From: Armatimonadota bacterium
Lineage (GTDB): Bacteria; Armatimonadota; Zipacnadia; UBA1398; JAKPQA01
Direction: 5' to 3'
DNA length: 64,000 nt
NCBI GenBank assembly: GCA_029547025.1
Contig: JAKPQA010000359.1
Coordinates: 17,775-81,774, forward strand
Position 1 is the stretch's first letter. Each line of letters opens with the position of its first letter. The notes under the pieces were generated by a model. That model saw only the letters and a list, made by a program, of their open reading frames with translations, did not search any database and had not been told where the DNA came from. Made by a program: the position numbers and the translations under genes. Shown here piece by piece: positions 8,460 to 15,998 of this stretch.

Positions 8460-9614
8460 TTGAGTCCGATCGTATTCGACCTCAACGAGGACCAGCAGGC
8501 CATCCTGGATGCCGTGCGGGAGTTTTGTGATGATGAACTCGTGCCCAAGGCCGAGGCGACGGATGCGGCGGGCGTCTGGCCCGCGGAGAACGTCGCCAAG
8601 CTCGGAGAGCTCGACCTGATGGGCATCACCGTGCCCGAGGAGTACGGCGGCTTGGGCATGGACCATATCACCTGGACGTTGGTGGCCGAGGAGCTCTCCC
8701 GGGCCTGTACCACGACGGGTGCGGCGTTCGGTGCCCACATCCTCTGCGTGGAGCCCATCCGTCTGTTTGGTACGGACGAGCAGAAGAAGAAGTATCTGAC
8801 GCGCCTGGCCAAGGGCGAATGCGTGGGCGCCTTTGGTTTGACCGAGCCGGGTGCGGGCTCTGACGCGGGTGCCGTTCAGACCCGAGCGGAGCCTGATGGG
8901 GACGACTATGTCCTTAACGGCACCAAGATCTTCATTACGAATGCTGGCGAGGCTGAGATTTACGTTATTATTGCTAATATCGACATTGAACGCGGCCCGC
9001 GCGGCATGACGGCGTTCATCGTCGAGAAGGGCACCCCGGGCTTCGAGTTCGGCAAGAACGAGAAGAAGATGGGCTTCGGCTCGCTGCCGAATCGTGAGTT
9101 GATTTTCACTGACTGCCGGGTCCCCAAGGAGAACATTCTGGGCCGTGAGCGTCGTGGTTTCCGCGTGGCGCTCGAGACCCTGGGCATGGGCCGCATCGGC
9201 ATGGGCATCGGCGCCGTGGGAGTGGCGCGGGCCGCCTTCGAGGCCGCCTTGCCCTATACCAAGCAGCGGCATCAGTTCGGCAAGCCCATCTCGTCGTTCC
9301 AGCTCGTTCAGGCCATGCTGGCGGACATGGCGACCCAGATCGAGGCGGCGCGCCTGCTGTGTCTCAAGGCCGCCTACCTCAAAGACATGGGTCGGCCTTT
9401 CGAGAAGGAAGCGGCCATGGCCAAGGTCTATGCCTCCGAGGTGGCCGCCTTTGTGACTTCGAAGGCTGTTCAGTGCCTGGGCGGTTACGGCTATACCAAG
9501 GACTTCCCCGTGGAGCGCTACATGCGTGAGGCAAAGCTCTTTGAGATCGTCGAGGGCACCTCAGAGATCCAGCGGCTGGTTATTGCAAACTTGCTGCTGA
9601 AGGAGGGCTCCTAG
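8460..9614 (+). CDS. Acyl-CoA dehydrogenase
   Basis: 384 aa from TTG 8460. This start gives the normal family length and N-terminus (FDLNEDQQAILDAVREF), although AGAAGG lies unusually close to it. The FAD flavoenzyme oxidises acyl-CoA at C2-C3 or works in reverse as an enoyl-CoA reductase. Signatures are GAFGLTEPGAGSDAG, KIFITNAGEAEIYVI, RHQFGKPISSFQ, CLGGYGYTKDFPVERYMREA and the C-terminal EGTSEIQ, which holds the catalytic-base Glu. The stop is 4 nt before etfB, and etfA with a fused ferredoxin follows. That gene order is the CarCDE order, so an electron-bifurcating complex is possible. Chain-length specificity is not readable. Confidence 0.92.
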   Translation: MSPIVFDLNEDQQAILDAVREFCDDELVPKAEATDAAGVWPAENVAKLGELDLMGITVPEEYGGLGMDHITWTLVAEELSRACTTTGAAFGAHILCVEPIRLFGTDEQKKKYLTRLAKGECVGAFGLTEPGAGSDAGAVQTRAEPDGDDYVLNGTKIFITNAGEAEIYVIIANIDIERGPRGMTAFIVEKGTPGFEFGKNEKKMGFGSLPNRELIFTDCRVPKENILGRERRGFRVALETLGMGRIGMGIGAVGVARAAFEAALPYTKQRHQFGKPISSFQLVQAMLADMATQIEAARLLCLKAAYLKDMGRPFEKEAAMAKVYASEVAAFVTSKAVQCLGGYGYTKDFPVERYMREAKLFEIVEGTSEIQRLVIANLLLKEGS

Positions 9615-9618
9615 CCCC

Positions 9619-10410
9619 GTGAACATTGTTGTCTGCGTCAAACAGGTGCCCGACACCACCGACGTGCGTATCGATCCTGAGACCAACTCGCTGATACGCG
9701 AGGGCGTCGAGAGCATCCTCAATCCTTTTGACGAGAACGGGGTCGAAGCGGCCCTGCAGCTTCGCGAGCAGCATGGGGGCAAGGTCACCGTCATCACCAT
9801 GGGCCCGCCTCAGGCCGAGGCGATTCTTCGGCACGCCCTCGCCATGGGGGCAGATGAGGTGTACCTGGTGTGTGACCGCGCCATCCGCGGCAGTGACACC
9901 CTGGCCACGAGCTACACACTGGCCAAGGCCATCGAGTACTTGGGCGAGTTCGATCTGGTGATTTGCGGCAAGCAGGCCATCGATGGCGACACGGCTCAGG
10001 TGGGTCCCGGCGTGGCCGAGCGCCTGGGGATTCCGCAGGTCTCACTCGCCATCGCGCTCGAGGTCGAGGGCCGCAAGCTACGCGCGAGGCGCCTGTTGGA
10101 TGATGCCTCCGAGACAGTCGAGGTTCGCCTGCCCGCGCTGGTCACTGTCGTGAAGCAGATCAACGAGCCCCGGCATCCGCCCATGAAGGGTGTACTCAAG
10201 GCCAAGAAGGCTCAGATCCCGGTGCTTGATGCCGAGACGCTGGAGCTCGATCCGAAGCTCACGGGTTTCGCGGGGTCACCCACCTTCGTGTGGAAGATCT
10301 TCACGCCGCCTCGCCGCGCTCGGGGTCAGATCATCGAGGGGGAGCCCGAGGAAGCGGCCAAGGAGCTGGCGCAGAAGATCCTTGGCCTCAACGTGATTTC
10401 CATATCGTGA
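9619..10410 (+). CDS. etfB: Electron transfer flavoprotein beta subunit
   Basis: 263 aa with a GTG start. AAGGAGG lies inside the end of the preceding gene, so translation is probably coupled. The typical N-terminus MNIVVCVKQVPDT, the NPFDENGVEAAL helix, the nucleotide-loop region MGADEVYLV and the CGKQAIDGDTAQVGPGVAERLGIPQVS block identify EtfB. It pairs with the downstream EtfA to carry FAD and, in bifurcating types, a second FAD in place of AMP. Whether the bifurcating FAD site is present needs an alignment. It acts in the cytoplasm with the adjacent dehydrogenase. Confidence 0.94.
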   Translation: MNIVVCVKQVPDTTDVRIDPETNSLIREGVESILNPFDENGVEAALQLREQHGGKVTVITMGPPQAEAILRHALAMGADEVYLVCDRAIRGSDTLATSYTLAKAIEYLGEFDLVICGKQAIDGDTAQVGPGVAERLGIPQVSLAIALEVEGRKLRARRLLDDASETVEVRLPALVTVVKQINEPRHPPMKGVLKAKKAQIPVLDAETLELDPKLTGFAGSPTFVWKIFTPPRRARGQIIEGEPEEAAKELAQKILGLNVISIS

Positions 10411-10491
10411 CGAGGTATCCCGGCGAGGGCGCCTGGGGCCGAGTGAGGCCATGGGCCGCCCCGTTGGTCTGACCCGGCTAAGGAATGGTCC

Positions 10492-11685
10492 ATGCTCATC
10501 AGAGTCGACCCCGAGAAGTGCAATGGCTGCAGCCAGTGTGTGCGCGTGTGTCCTTATGGCGGGATCGATGTCCATGACGGCAAAGCAGTCATCGATGAGA
10601 TGTGCAACCTCTGCGGTGCTTGTGTGCAGTCGTGCCGCTTCGGTGCCATCATCATGGAGCTGCCGAGCCGGGATGATATCGACACCTCGGCCTACTCGGG
10701 CGTGTGGGTGATTGCGGAGTGCAGTGATGGGGCGCCCAAGAAGTGCACGCTCGAGTTGCTGGGCGAGGGGCGCAAGCTGGCGGATGCGCTGGGCGTGTCA
10801 CTGGAGGCCGTGGTGCTGGGGGCAGACGTGGGGGGCCTGGGGCCCGTCCTGGCACATCATGGGGCCGACAAGGTCTACCTGTGCGATCATCCCGTGCTGG
10901 GCCACTACCGCACTGGTCCCTACGCCGATGTGCTGACGGGCTTGATCAATGACAAGAAGCCCGAGATCGTCTTGGTATCGGCCACGAGTCAGGGGCGTGA
11001 TCTGGGTCCTCGCGTGGCCGCGCGTATCGGCGCCGGTCTGACGGCCGACTGCACGGGTCTAACGATCGACCTCGACGAGCGGCTTCTCCAGCAGACCCGG
11101 CCCGCGTTCGGCGGCAACCTGATGGCGACCATCTTGTGTCGCCAGGCACGGCCGCAGATGGCCACGGTGCGCCCGAACGTGATGAAGAAGGCCGAGCCGG
11201 ACACAAGGCGGCCTGTGAACATTGAGAGTGTGCCCATTCACCTGGATGAGCGCGGGGTCACGACCAAGATCCTCGAGTTCGTACCGCACAACACAGGCGA
11301 GACGGTGAATCTGGTGGATGCTCAGATCATCGTCTCGGGCGGCCGTGGTCTTGGCAAGGCCGAGAACTTTTCGGTGGTTCGCGAGCTGGCGGACACCATC
11401 GGCGCAGCGGTGGGCGCTTCCCGGGCGACGGTGGATGCCGGCTGGATTCCCGCCCATCATCAGGTGGGACAGACGGGCAAGACGGTGCAGCCCAAGCTGT
11501 ACATTGCCTGTGGGATCTCCGGAGCCGTGCAGCATCTGGCCGGGATGGGGTCTTCTGAGGTCATTGTGGCCATCAACAAGGACAAGAACGCGCCCATCTT
11601 CGACTTCGCGACCTACGGCATCGTCGGCGACCTGTTCGAGGTGGTCCCAGCGTTGACGCGGGAGCTCAAGAAGGCGCTGTCGTAG
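10492..11685 (+). CDS. etfA: Electron transfer flavoprotein alpha subunit with N-terminal 2x[4Fe-4S] ferredoxin domain
   Basis: 397 aa. ATG 10492 follows AAGGAAT. Residues 1-60 form a bacterial-type ferredoxin with two CxxCxxCxxxC motifs at Cys10/13/16/20 and Cys38/41/44/48. The rest is EtfA: an N-terminal alpha/beta domain, then the FAD domain with [46 protein letters not shown] and the [11 protein letters not shown] tail. Ferredoxin-fused EtfA is known in bifurcating systems such as CarE of caffeyl-CoA reductase. The extra clusters could relay the low-potential electron. Gene order dehydrogenase-etfB-etfA supports a working three-protein unit. Confidence 0.93.
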   Translation: MLIRVDPEKCNGCSQCVRVCPYGGIDVHDGKAVIDEMCNLCGACVQSCRFGAIIMELPSRDDIDTSAYSGVWVIAECSDGAPKKCTLELLGEGRKLADALGVSLEAVVLGADVGGLGPVLAHHGADKVYLCDHPVLGHYRTGPYADVLTGLINDKKPEIVLVSATSQGRDLGPRVAARIGAGLTADCTGLTIDLDERLLQQTRPAFGGNLMATILCRQARPQMATVRPNVMKKAEPDTRRPVNIESVPIHLDERGVTTKILEFVPHNTGETVNLVDAQIIVSGGRGLGKAENFSVVRELADTIGAAVGASRATVDAGWIPAHHQVGQTGKTVQPKLYIACGISGAVQHLAGMGSSEVIVAINKDKNAPIFDFATYGIVGDLFEVVPALTRELKKALS

Positions 11686-11695
11686 GGGAGTGCCC

Positions 11696-12031
11696 GTGTT
11701 CGGCGACCTTGCGAAGTTGCTCAGGCAGGCGGCGACGCTCAAGGCTGAGGCGGCGCGGATGAAGGACGCCCTGGAGGCGCTTCGGATCGAAGCGCTGGGG
11801 GCTGGCGGACAGGTGCGTGCCGTTGTCGATGGCTATGGTCGCCTGCAGTCGCTCGATCTGGCGCCCGAACTGGTCGCATCGGGCGATAAGGATCGCCTGG
11901 AGGCCGCAGTGATCGAGGCCGTTCAGCAGGCCCAGGATGCAGCCGCCGATGCGCAGCGCAGCCGGGCCGAGGCGCTGACCTCGCCGCTGGGGCTGGATCT
12001 GGACAGCCTATCGGGCGCCGCGGGGGATTGA
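11696..12031 (+). CDS. YbaB/EbfC family nucleoid-associated protein
   Basis: 111 aa from GTG 11696, preferred over GTG 11690 because GGGGAG is correctly spaced and the product begins MFGDLAKLLRQA like known YbaB. The protein is mostly helical (LRQAATLKAEAARMKDALEAL) around a short beta core (GGQVRAVVDGYGRLQSLDL), the tweezer-like YbaB dimer. The gene precedes recR, the widely conserved ybaB-recR pairing. Family members bind DNA with little sequence preference. It starts 10 nt after the etfA stop. Confidence 0.85.
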   Translation: MFGDLAKLLRQAATLKAEAARMKDALEALRIEALGAGGQVRAVVDGYGRLQSLDLAPELVASGDKDRLEAAVIEAVQQAQDAAADAQRSRAEALTSPLGLDLDSLSGAAGD

Positions 12032-12044
12032 GGGGCGAGGGGCA

Positions 12045-12647
12045 GTGCTGAACTACGCCGCGCCGCTGGCCAGGCTCATTGAGGAGCTCGGGCGTCTGCC
12101 GAGCATTGGTCCCAAGTCGGCCCAGCGGCTGGCGTTTCATCTGCTTCGTCAGCCCCAGGAGCGCGTTGAGGGCCTCGCCGAGGCGATCCTTGACGCCAAG
12201 CGCCGGATTCGGGCATGCCGTCAGTGCTTCAACTATACTGACGACGAGCTCTGCCCCATCTGTTCGGATGCGCGGCGTGACTCATCAATCATTTGTGTGG
12301 TGGGCCAGCCGCAGGACCTCCTGGCGATGGAGCGGACCCGTGAGTATAATGGGGTCTACCACGTTCTGCAGGGGCTGCTCACCCCGATCGATGGCATCGG
12401 CCCAGACGATCTGAGGATCCGCGAGCTCGTCAGCTGGGTTCGTGGCGGCGGTGTTCGCGAGGTGATCCTGGCGACGAGTCCCGTGATCGAGGGGGATGCC
12501 ACGGCGATGTTCATCGCCGGCCTTCTGGCGGGAGTCGAGGGCCTGACGGTCACCCGTCTGGCCAGCGGCCTGCCGGCAGGGGGCGACCTGGACTATGCGG
12601 ACGAGGCGACGGTGAGCAAAGCGCTGGAAGGCCGCCGCCCCATTTAG
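12045..12647 (+). CDS. recR: Recombination mediator protein RecR
   Basis: 200 aa from GTG 12045, preceded by GCGAGGGG. RecR forms rings that, with RecO/RecF, load RecA at single-stranded gaps. An N-terminal helix-hairpin-helix (LGRLPSIGPKSAQRLAFHLL) is followed by a C4 zinc finger (CRQC and CPIC). Then comes the TOPRIM domain starting IICVVGQPQDLLAME with YHVLQGLLTPIDGIGPDDL, and a C-terminal Walker-B-like ATSPVIEGDATAMF with RLASGLPAGGDLDYADE. Length and order match the family. It directly follows ybaB. Confidence 0.96.
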   Translation: MLNYAAPLARLIEELGRLPSIGPKSAQRLAFHLLRQPQERVEGLAEAILDAKRRIRACRQCFNYTDDELCPICSDARRDSSIICVVGQPQDLLAMERTREYNGVYHVLQGLLTPIDGIGPDDLRIRELVSWVRGGGVREVILATSPVIEGDATAMFIAGLLAGVEGLTVTRLASGLPAGGDLDYADEATVSKALEGRRPI

Positions 12648-12711
12648 GGGGCGTGCCGCCCGGCGCTCAGGCCCGGACGGCTGGCAGGGAATCGGGAGGT
12701 GACTCCGCGCG

Positions 12712-13593
12712 ATGGAGCGTTCCACGTGGCGGACTAAGGTCGGACTGGCGGAGATGCTCAAGGGTGGCGTCATCATGGATGTCACCAGTGCGGAGCAGGC
12801 CAAGATCGCGGAGGACGCCGGTGCCGAGGCGGTCATGGCGCTGGAGCGAGTTCCCGCACAGATCCGGGCCGAGGGCGGCGTTGCCCGCATGGCCGATCTC
12901 GAGAAGATCGCCGAGATCCAAGAGGCCGTAACCATTCCGGTCATGGCCAAGGCGCGCATCGGCCATTTCGTCGAGGCCCAGATTCTCCAGGCCATGAAGG
13001 TGGACTACATCGACGAGAGCGAGGTGCTCACCCCCGCCGACGAGGAGCACCACATTGACAAGCACGCGTTCGAGGTTCCCTTCGTCTGCGGGGCACGCGA
13101 CCTGGGCGAGGCGCTGCGCCGGTGCGGCGAGGGAGCGGCCATGATCCGCACCAAGGGCGAGGCGGGGACCGGGAACATCGTCGAGGCCGTTCGCCACATG
13201 CGGAAGGTCATGAGCCAGATCCGATGGGTTCAGTCGCTCCGGGCCGACGAGCTCATGGCGGCCTCGAAGCAGCTCCAGGCGCCCTACGAACTCGTTCGCG
13301 AGGTGCACGAGTCGGGCCGGCTGCCGGTTCCCAACTTTGCCGCCGGCGGCATTGCGACGCCGGCGGACGCCGCGCTGATGATGCAGCTGGGGGCCGAAGC
13401 CGTGTTCGTGGGCTCTGGCATCTTCCTGTCAGAGGATCCGGCCAAGCGCGCCAAGGCCATCGTGGACGCTGTGACGTTCCACGATGACCCCGAGCGGCTT
13501 GTGGCCGTCACCAAGGGTCTGGCCGGCGCCATGCCGAGCCTCGACATTCGCAAGCTGGACGAGTCCGAGCTCATGGCGCCCCGCGGCTGGTAG
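12712..13593 (+). CDS. pdxS: Pyridoxal 5'-phosphate synthase lyase subunit PdxS
   Basis: 293 aa; ATG 12712 has GGAGGTGA upstream. PdxS makes pyridoxal 5'-phosphate from ribose 5-phosphate, glyceraldehyde 3-phosphate and ammonia supplied by PdxT. The (beta/alpha)8 barrel retains Asp23 (GGVIMDV), the Schiff-base Lys80 in [10 protein letters not shown] and the second Lys148 in [11 protein letters not shown]. The [24 protein letters not shown] and VFVGSGIF blocks form the phosphate site. pdxT follows 32 nt later, giving the complete DXP-independent pathway. Confidence 0.97.
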   Translation: MERSTWRTKVGLAEMLKGGVIMDVTSAEQAKIAEDAGAEAVMALERVPAQIRAEGGVARMADLEKIAEIQEAVTIPVMAKARIGHFVEAQILQAMKVDYIDESEVLTPADEEHHIDKHAFEVPFVCGARDLGEALRRCGEGAAMIRTKGEAGTGNIVEAVRHMRKVMSQIRWVQSLRADELMAASKQLQAPYELVREVHESGRLPVPNFAAGGIATPADAALMMQLGAEAVFVGSGIFLSEDPAKRAKAIVDAVTFHDDPERLVAVTKGLAGAMPSLDIRKLDESELMAPRGW

Positions 13594-13625
13594 CCTCTCG
13601 CTCGACAGTAGAGGAGTGCACTTCG

Positions 13626-14195
13626 TTGTCCATCGGCGTTCTCGCCCTCCAGGGCGACTACGACGCGCATGCGCGTATGGTGGAGCGTTGTGGCACCACG
13701 GCGCAGAGAGTTCGCTGCCCGCAGGAGCTCAAGCGAGTCTCGGGTCTCATCATCCCCGGCGGAGAGAGCACGACCATCGGCAAGCTCATTGACCGCTGGG
13801 GCCTTCATGAGCCGCTGCTTGAGCGTGCCCGGCAGGGCATGCCGATCTGGGGCACCTGCGCGGGGCTGATCCTCCTGGCGCGGCGGGTCGAGGGCAGCGA
13901 TCAGTACCGCATGGGTCTGCTCGACGTGACGGTGCGGCGGAATGCCTTTGGGCGCCAGATCGACAGCTTCGAGACGGACCTGCCCATCCGCGGCTTTCCC
14001 GGTGGCCCGATCCGCGCGGTCTTCATCCGCGCGCCCCTGATCATCGAAGTGGGCCCCGAGGCCGAGGCTTTGTGTGAGACGGACGCGGGTGTGGTCATGG
14101 TTCGCCAGGGGAATCTATGGGGCACCTCTTTCCATCCCGAACTCACCGATGACTGCCGGATGCACCGGGCTTTCATCGAGCTAGCGCGCGGGTAG
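13626..14195 (+). CDS. pdxT: Pyridoxal 5'-phosphate synthase glutaminase subunit PdxT
   Basis: 189 aa, from TTG 13626, with GAGGAG upstream; the product starts MSIGVLALQGDYDAHARM as expected. This class I glutamine amidotransferase hydrolyses glutamine and passes ammonia to PdxS. The triad is visible as Cys78 in WGTCAGLILLA plus His170 and Glu172 in SFHPELTDD. PGGESTTIGKL is the oxyanion-hole loop. It is the last gene of the (+) run; queH ends 40 nt away on the other strand. Confidence 0.96.
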   Translation: MSIGVLALQGDYDAHARMVERCGTTAQRVRCPQELKRVSGLIIPGGESTTIGKLIDRWGLHEPLLERARQGMPIWGTCAGLILLARRVEGSDQYRMGLLDVTVRRNAFGRQIDSFETDLPIRGFPGGPIRAVFIRAPLIIEVGPEAEALCETDAGVVMVRQGNLWGTSFHPELTDDCRMHRAFIELARG

Positions 14196-14196
14196 G

Positions 14197-14212
14197 CGAG
14201 CCGAAAGGCTCG
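14197..14212 (+). terminator. Possible terminator hairpin between pdxT and queH
   Basis: CGAGCC-GAAA-GGCTCG forms a 6-bp stem with a GNRA tetraloop 2 nt after the pdxT stop, followed shortly by CCCTTT. The T-run is weak, so intrinsic termination is uncertain. Being symmetric, it could serve both convergent genes. Confidence 0.38.
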
Positions 14213-14235
14213 GGCCCTTTCGCCCCGAGTGCCCG

Positions 14236-14838
14236 TTAGCCGGCGCTCAGTCTTGGCCTCGGCCTCCTGAGCTTCCGCTCGTAGCGCTCGGCCTCGCTGA
14301 AGACGCAGCCACAGTAGGGCTGGCGGTACAGGCCGAGTTCATCCGCAGCCTGTTGCGCCTCCCGGAATCGCGGCCGGAAGTCACGGTAGAGGAAGCGCAC
14401 ACCCGTCTGGAGGGCGAGCGCCTCCCCCAGCTGGCGGATCTCATCGTGGCGCTGGTAGACGCTGATCAGCAGCGTGGTGGAGAACGCCGGGATGCCACGC
14501 TGGGCCGCCAGAGAGGCGGTCTCGCGCAGCCTCAGTGCCGCGCAGCGACGGCAGCGTTCGGCGGCCGTTGGGCTGGAGCCCACCTCCGCGAGAAACCGCT
14601 CGAGACCGTACTCGGCCCGGATTGTCGCGACGAGTCCGCGCCGTTCCGCCAGCAGCTCGAAGGCTTCGAGGCGCCGTATGAACTCTGTCACCGGGTGGAT
14701 GTTCGGGTTGCAGAACAGCGCTTCGACCTGCAGCCCTTCGGCAGCCAAGTGGTCGAGGGCCCCGATGGCACACGGCGCGCAGCACGTGTGGAGGAGCACA
14801 TCGGCAGCAGGCGCGGTCGCGGGGGCGTCACCGCCCAT
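14236..14838 (-). CDS. queH: Epoxyqueuosine reductase QueH
   Basis: 200 aa from ATG 14838. The frame is open to 15483, but the upstream part is the shadow of the PilZ gene. QueH (former DUF208) performs the last step of queuosine synthesis in tRNA, replacing QueG in many bacteria. The metal-binding Cys motifs are LLHTCCAPC (Cys19, 20, 23), RCRRC and QPYCGCVFSE, along with NPNIHPVTEFIRR and YRDFRP. The start overlaps the end of the PilZ gene by 11 nt, so the two are likely translationally coupled, though no functional link is obvious. Confidence 0.93.
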   Translation of the reverse strand: MGGDAPATAPAADVLLHTCCAPCAIGALDHLAAEGLQVEALFCNPNIHPVTEFIRRLEAFELLAERRGLVATIRAEYGLERFLAEVGSSPTAAERCRRCAALRLRETASLAAQRGIPAFSTTLLISVYQRHDEIRQLGEALALQTGVRFLYRDFRPRFREAQQAADELGLYRQPYCGCVFSEAERYERKLRRPRPRLSAG

Positions 14839-15835
14839 GGGCTCTCGCCATCTCGTCGCGCTTGTCCGCTTCCTGGTCGCGGGCCCGTTTGCGGTTGAGG
14901 CGCTCCACCGTGCGGACGTAGCGCACGATTCGCTCCCGGTCGCGCCGGGAGATCTGGGTGAACTGCGCGCCGAAGACGTACCCTCCGCCCCGGCTGGGTC
15001 GCATGGTCTGCGCCACGGCCTGGCATTCGGCGGCAATGGCGCCCGCTTGGCCGTCGGGCAGAGCGAAGGTGACCGAGAGGAAGCGGAGCTTGCGCACCGC
15101 CATGCCGATCTCGAGGCCAATGCCCGAGCCACTGAGGCTGACCACACGCCCCTCGAGCATGCGTACCCTGGGTCCACCGCGCGCGCCGGACATCCGGAGC
15201 TGAACCTGGGCCGGGAAGCGCACCGAGACTCGCAGGTACTCACGCCGCTGGTAGCGCAAGACTCGAGGCGGTGTGGTGATGGTGATCGTCGGGATGCGGC
15301 CGGAAGCGCGTTCGAGGACGTTCGTCTCGAACCGGTAGGCGAAGGGGCTCTTGCGCACGACGACACCAATGCGTTGGCCCACGCGCAGCGGGACGGTGAC
15401 CCCATCCTCCATGGGGGAGGCCACCTCGGCCGTTCCGCCCTCGGCGGACTCGACGACGCTGTGATAGACCCGTTGGGCACCATGCTGCTCGACCTCGAGC
15501 GCGATGCGTACGCCGGGGACGAGTAGGTTGGGGAAATGCACCCAGCCGTAGATGCGATCGAGCTTGTTCCCCAGAACGCGCTGCTCCTGGTCGTCCGCCC
15601 GCCGCTTGAACCGGAGATACAGCAGGTAGAGGCCGACAGCGATGGTGACAGCGAGGAGGATGATCAGAAAGCCCAGCCAGTTACGGCCGGGCCCCGGGCC
15701 GCCCCAGTAGAAGTCCTCCGGGCGCGCCCCAAAGGCCTGGGCCTTTCCCTGGACCTGGGCCAGGCAGGGAACCACCCACCCGGCACACCCGGCCAGGGCT
15801 GCCAGGACGAGCTGTCGAGGTCGCCTGTCCGTCAT
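14828..15835 (-). CDS. Membrane-anchored PilZ-domain (c-di-GMP receptor) protein
   Basis: 335 aa from ATG 15835. This start gives a signal-like segment (LVLAALAGCAGWVVPCLAQ); the frame extends to 15955. A transmembrane helix follows (LGFLIILLAVTIAVGLYLLYL), then charged residues and a YcgR-like N-terminal beta domain (LLVPGVRIALEVEQ). The PilZ domain starts at about residue 200: RREYLRVSVRFPA carries the RxxxR c-di-GMP motif, and VVSLSGSGIGLEI replaces the usual D/N-x-S-x-x-G. The D/N position is Ser here, so binding may be weakened. It probably links c-di-GMP to envelope or motility functions. Its 3' end overlaps queH. Confidence 0.8.
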   Translation of the reverse strand: MTDRRPRQLVLAALAGCAGWVVPCLAQVQGKAQAFGARPEDFYWGGPGPGRNWLGFLIILLAVTIAVGLYLLYLRFKRRADDQEQRVLGNKLDRIYGWVHFPNLLVPGVRIALEVEQHGAQRVYHSVVESAEGGTAEVASPMEDGVTVPLRVGQRIGVVVRKSPFAYRFETNVLERASGRIPTITITTPPRVLRYQRREYLRVSVRFPAQVQLRMSGARGGPRVRMLEGRVVSLSGSGIGLEIGMAVRKLRFLSVTFALPDGQAGAIAAECQAVAQTMRPSRGGGYVFGAQFTQISRRDRERIVRYVRTVERLNRKRARDQEADKRDEMARAHGR

Positions 15836-15998
15836 GGTCGTGTGCGGAGCTCCATCGGGCCGGGGCCCGGCGCCAGGTACCGGTGCGAGATGCTTCGCCG
15901 GGCCGGTGATGCCATCCTCCAGGCTCGGCGTCCATTCGAGCGCAGGGCGCGTCACAGTCCGCGTGGTTTCACATTGGCCGACACCTTCGGCCGTCAGC

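Noticed and set aside
7686..9272. 528-codon minus-strand frame
   Set aside because: Antisense to fabI and the acyl-CoA dehydrogenase, both clearly real; no motif of its own.
14839..15483. Extension of queH upstream to give a 415-aa product
   Set aside because: The extra part lies across the PilZ gene on the same strand in another frame and lacks any QueH feature; ATG 14838 matches known QueH length.
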